Below, piece after piece: positions 62,058 through 64,000 of a stretch of DNA of 64,000 bases (position 1 is its first letter; every line of letters begins with the position of its first letter). The notes under the pieces were generated by a model. It ran no database searches. It had not been told where the DNA came from and was given only the letters and a program-made list of their open reading frames with translations. A program made the translations under genes and the position numbers. Origin of the DNA: Marinicella marina (GTDB taxonomy: Bacteria; Pseudomonadota; Gammaproteobacteria; Xanthomonadales; Marinicellaceae); contig NZ_JASJNC010000010.1 of NCBI RefSeq assembly GCF_030065545.1, positions 62,001-126,000 of the forward strand, written 5' to 3'.

Positions 62058-64000
62058 ATGACAAACCCACAAGAAAAAGCATCAGTATTACCCTTGCGAG
62101 ATGTGGTGATCTTTCCCGGCATGGTGGTGCCACTGTTTGTAGGCCGTGAAAAATCGGTATTGGCATTGGAAAGTGCCATGAAAACCAATTCACCAGTGGT
62201 CTTGGTGGCACAAAAACAGTCTGAAATTGATGACCCACAGGCCGATGATGTCTATGAAATTGGGACGCTCTCATCAATCCTGCAAATGGTTAAGCTGCAA
62301 GATGGCACACACAAAGTGCTGATCGAAGGTAAGGTGCGGGTGCAAATCAAAGATTTAGAGGACACCGATTACTTCAAGGCCAATTACACAGAATTGCGCA
62401 ACGCCGATGCGGTGCCTGACAGCGAAGGCACGGCTTTAAGAAGGGCACTGAAAGAACGTTTCAAAGACTACGTTCGCAAACACAAAAAAATTCCCAAAGA
62501 AATCACAAACAACATCAGCAACATTGATAATTTGTCAAAACTGACTGATACCATCGCAGCCCACCTGGTGATTAAGCACCAAGAAAAACAACGTTTGTTG
62601 GAAATGCTGGATGAAAAGGAACGCTTAGAACACATCCTGGCTATGATTGAAGCAGAGCTTGAATTGATTGTTATGGAGAAAAAAATTCGTGGCCGAGTCA
62701 AAGGTCAAATTGAGAAAAATCAGCGCGAGTATTACCTCAATGAACAAATGAAGGCAATCAAAAAAGAATTGACTGATATCGATGATTCCAATTCTGAGTT
62801 TGCTGATTTAGAAAAGAAAATAGCTGAAACCAAACTGTCAGATTCAGCCCGTGAAAAAGTTGATTCTGAGTTCAAGAAATTACAAATGATGTCCCCTATG
62901 TCAGCTGAGGCGACTGTGGTCAGAAACTACCTGGAAACGATCCTCGGTTTACCATGGCAACAGCGCAGTGACCTGAAACTTGATTTGGCTTATGCGAAAA
63001 AAGTTTTGGATGAGGATCATTATGGTTTGGATGAAATCAAAGAGCGCATTCTGGAATATTTAGCGGTACAACAAAGAACCCCTAAAATGAAAGGTGCCAT
63101 CATGTGTTTGGTAGGACCGCCAGGTGTGGGTAAAACTTCACTGGGTAAATCAATTGCCAAAGCGACAAACCGCAAATTCAGCCGTTTTTCCTTGGGTGGT
63201 GTATCAGATGAATCAGAGATACGTGGACACCGCAGAACGTACATTGGTTCTATGCCTGGCAGAGTCATACAGAACATTGCTAAGACCAAAAAATGTAACC
63301 CGGTTATGATTTTGGATGAGCTGGACAAAATGTCACGTGATTTCAGGGGCGATCCTGCGGCAGCACTTTTAGAAGTACTGGATCCAGAACAAAACAGTCA
63401 TTTCACCGATCACTATTTAGAAGTGGATTTCGATTTGTCTGAAGTAATGTTCATAGCCACTGCAAATTCATTGAATATTCCTGCACCATTGCGTGATCGC
63501 ATGGAAATCATTCGTATCCCTGGTTACACAGAAGAAGAAAAAATTGAAATTGCCGTACGCTATTTGTTACCAAAACAACTCAAAGCACACGGTTTAAAGA
63601 AATCTGAAGTGAAACTGAGCAAAGCAGCAATCAAAGACATTGTGCGTTATTACACCCGTGAATCAGGGGTCAGAAACCTTGAGCGAGAAATTGCCAAGAT
63701 ATCTAGAAAAGCCGTTAAACAATTACTGACTGAAAAATCGCTAAAAAGCATCAGCGTATCAGTTAAAAACTTGAATGATTATTTGGGCGTCAGAAAAGTC
63801 AGTTTTGGTGTGGCTGAGAAAGCCGATGAAGTGGGTATAGTGACAGGTCTTGCTTGGACTGAAGTAGGTGGAGATTTATTGCAGATCGAAGCGGCTGTAT
63901 ATCCAGGTAATGGCAAATTGAATTTGACCGGTCATTTAGGCAACGTGATGAAAGAATCCATCCAAGCAGCTTTGTCAGTGGTCAAATCCAGAGCGGCTTT
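62058..64000 (+). CDS. lon: Lon protease (3' partial)
   Basis: The frame opens at ATG 62058, 5 bp after clpX, and runs to the window edge (about 647 codons). The N-terminal LON substrate domain (VLPLRDVVIFPGMVVPLFVGR) is followed by a coiled coil, Walker A GPPGVGKTS, Walker B NPVMILDELDKM, and the start of the proteolytic domain (GLAWTEVGGDLLQIEA). The catalytic Ser-Lys dyad lies beyond the window. It degrades misfolded and regulatory proteins in the cytoplasm. Confidence 0.96.
   Translation, partial: MTNPQEKASVLPLRDVVIFPGMVVPLFVGREKSVLALESAMKTNSPVVLVAQKQSEIDDPQADDVYEIGTLSSILQMVKLQDGTHKVLIEGKVRVQIKDLEDTDYFKANYTELRNADAVPDSEGTALRRALKERFKDYVRKHKKIPKEITNNISNIDNLSKLTDTIAAHLVIKHQEKQRLLEMLDEKERLEHILAMIEAELELIVMEKKIRGRVKGQIEKNQREYYLNEQMKAIKKELTDIDDSNSEFADLEKKIAETKLSDSAREKVDSEFKKLQMMSPMSAEATVVRNYLETILGLPWQQRSDLKLDLAYAKKVLDEDHYGLDEIKERILEYLAVQQRTPKMKGAIMCLVGPPGVGKTSLGKSIAKATNRKFSRFSLGGVSDESEIRGHRRTYIGSMPGRVIQNIAKTKKCNPVMILDELDKMSRDFRGDPAAALLEVLDPEQNSHFTDHYLEVDFDLSEVMFIATANSLNIPAPLRDRMEIIRIPGYTEEEKIEIAVRYLLPKQLKAHGLKKSEVKLSKAAIKDIVRYYTRESGVRNLEREIAKISRKAVKQLLTEKSLKSISVSVKNLNDYLGVRKVSFGVAEKADEVGIVTGLAWTEVGGDLLQIEAAVYPGNGKLNLTGHLGNVMKESIQAALSVVKSRAA

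Overview
The window is a contiguous stretch of a bacterial chromosome, almost certainly from a gammaproteobacterium with moderate, AT-leaning base composition. The backbone synteny supports this: rplT-pheS-pheT-ihfA-merR-tRNA-Pro at the left, exbB-exbD-msbA-lpxK-kdsB and alaS-csrA further right, then a Ser-Arg-Pro-Arg-His-Leu tRNA cluster and tig-clpP-clpX-lon at the right end. The accessory families (tandem genes with an MLLRRIT...VANWN start, an ELKRRNVFRVG remnant, a DUF5916 barrel) recall marine Marinicella/Wenzhouxiangella-like lineages. That placement is an inference from family recall, not from a search.

Layout. 1-4640: ribosomal protein L20 (5' end missing), both PheRS subunits, IHF alpha, a MerR regulator and tRNA-Pro(GGG). 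4712-9009: malate dehydrogenase, stand-alone P5C dehydrogenase, a degenerate TraB/GumN protein and MsrA. 9010-10989: a HipBA toxin-antitoxin pair with paired inverted repeats upstream. 11050-16979: glutathione-dependent formaldehyde detoxification (adhC-fghA), L-serine dehydratase, a glutaredoxin-like protein, RadA and a zinc-ribbon protein. 17138-21992: a complete small chromosomal integron, with intI on the minus strand and six cassettes on the plus strand. 22017-30568: a DUF5916 barrel protein, a dienelactone hydrolase, and an ArsR regulator divergent from an RND/LolA-like/beta-barrel export operon. 30669-35043: a broken gene remnant, five tandem paralogous membrane-anchored proteins and a small membrane protein. 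35111-42073: a five-repeat DUF3011 protein, then an acyl-CoA/SDR region organised around a TetR regulator. 42135-46875: three tandem secreted paralogues. 46888-49860: TetR, acyl-CoA-binding protein and a two-domain fatty acyl-CoA reductase. 49979-64000: the LPS export and Kdo genes, alaS, csrA, the tRNA cluster, and the proteostasis genes, with lon cut by the window end.

How the parts fit. Translation and proteostasis genes frame the window. The accessory centre is dominated by gene duplication (five DUF6090-like paralogues, three secreted paralogues) and cassette capture (the integron). Several regulators lie next to plausible operators. The integron map is the best-supported unusual structure: for each of the six cassettes, the attC R'' core is the exact reverse complement of the core sequence at that cassette's own left edge. 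This fixes every recombination point from sequence alone. No cassette looks like an antibiotic-resistance gene; the recognisable ones encode a type I signal peptidase and a LysE-type exporter.
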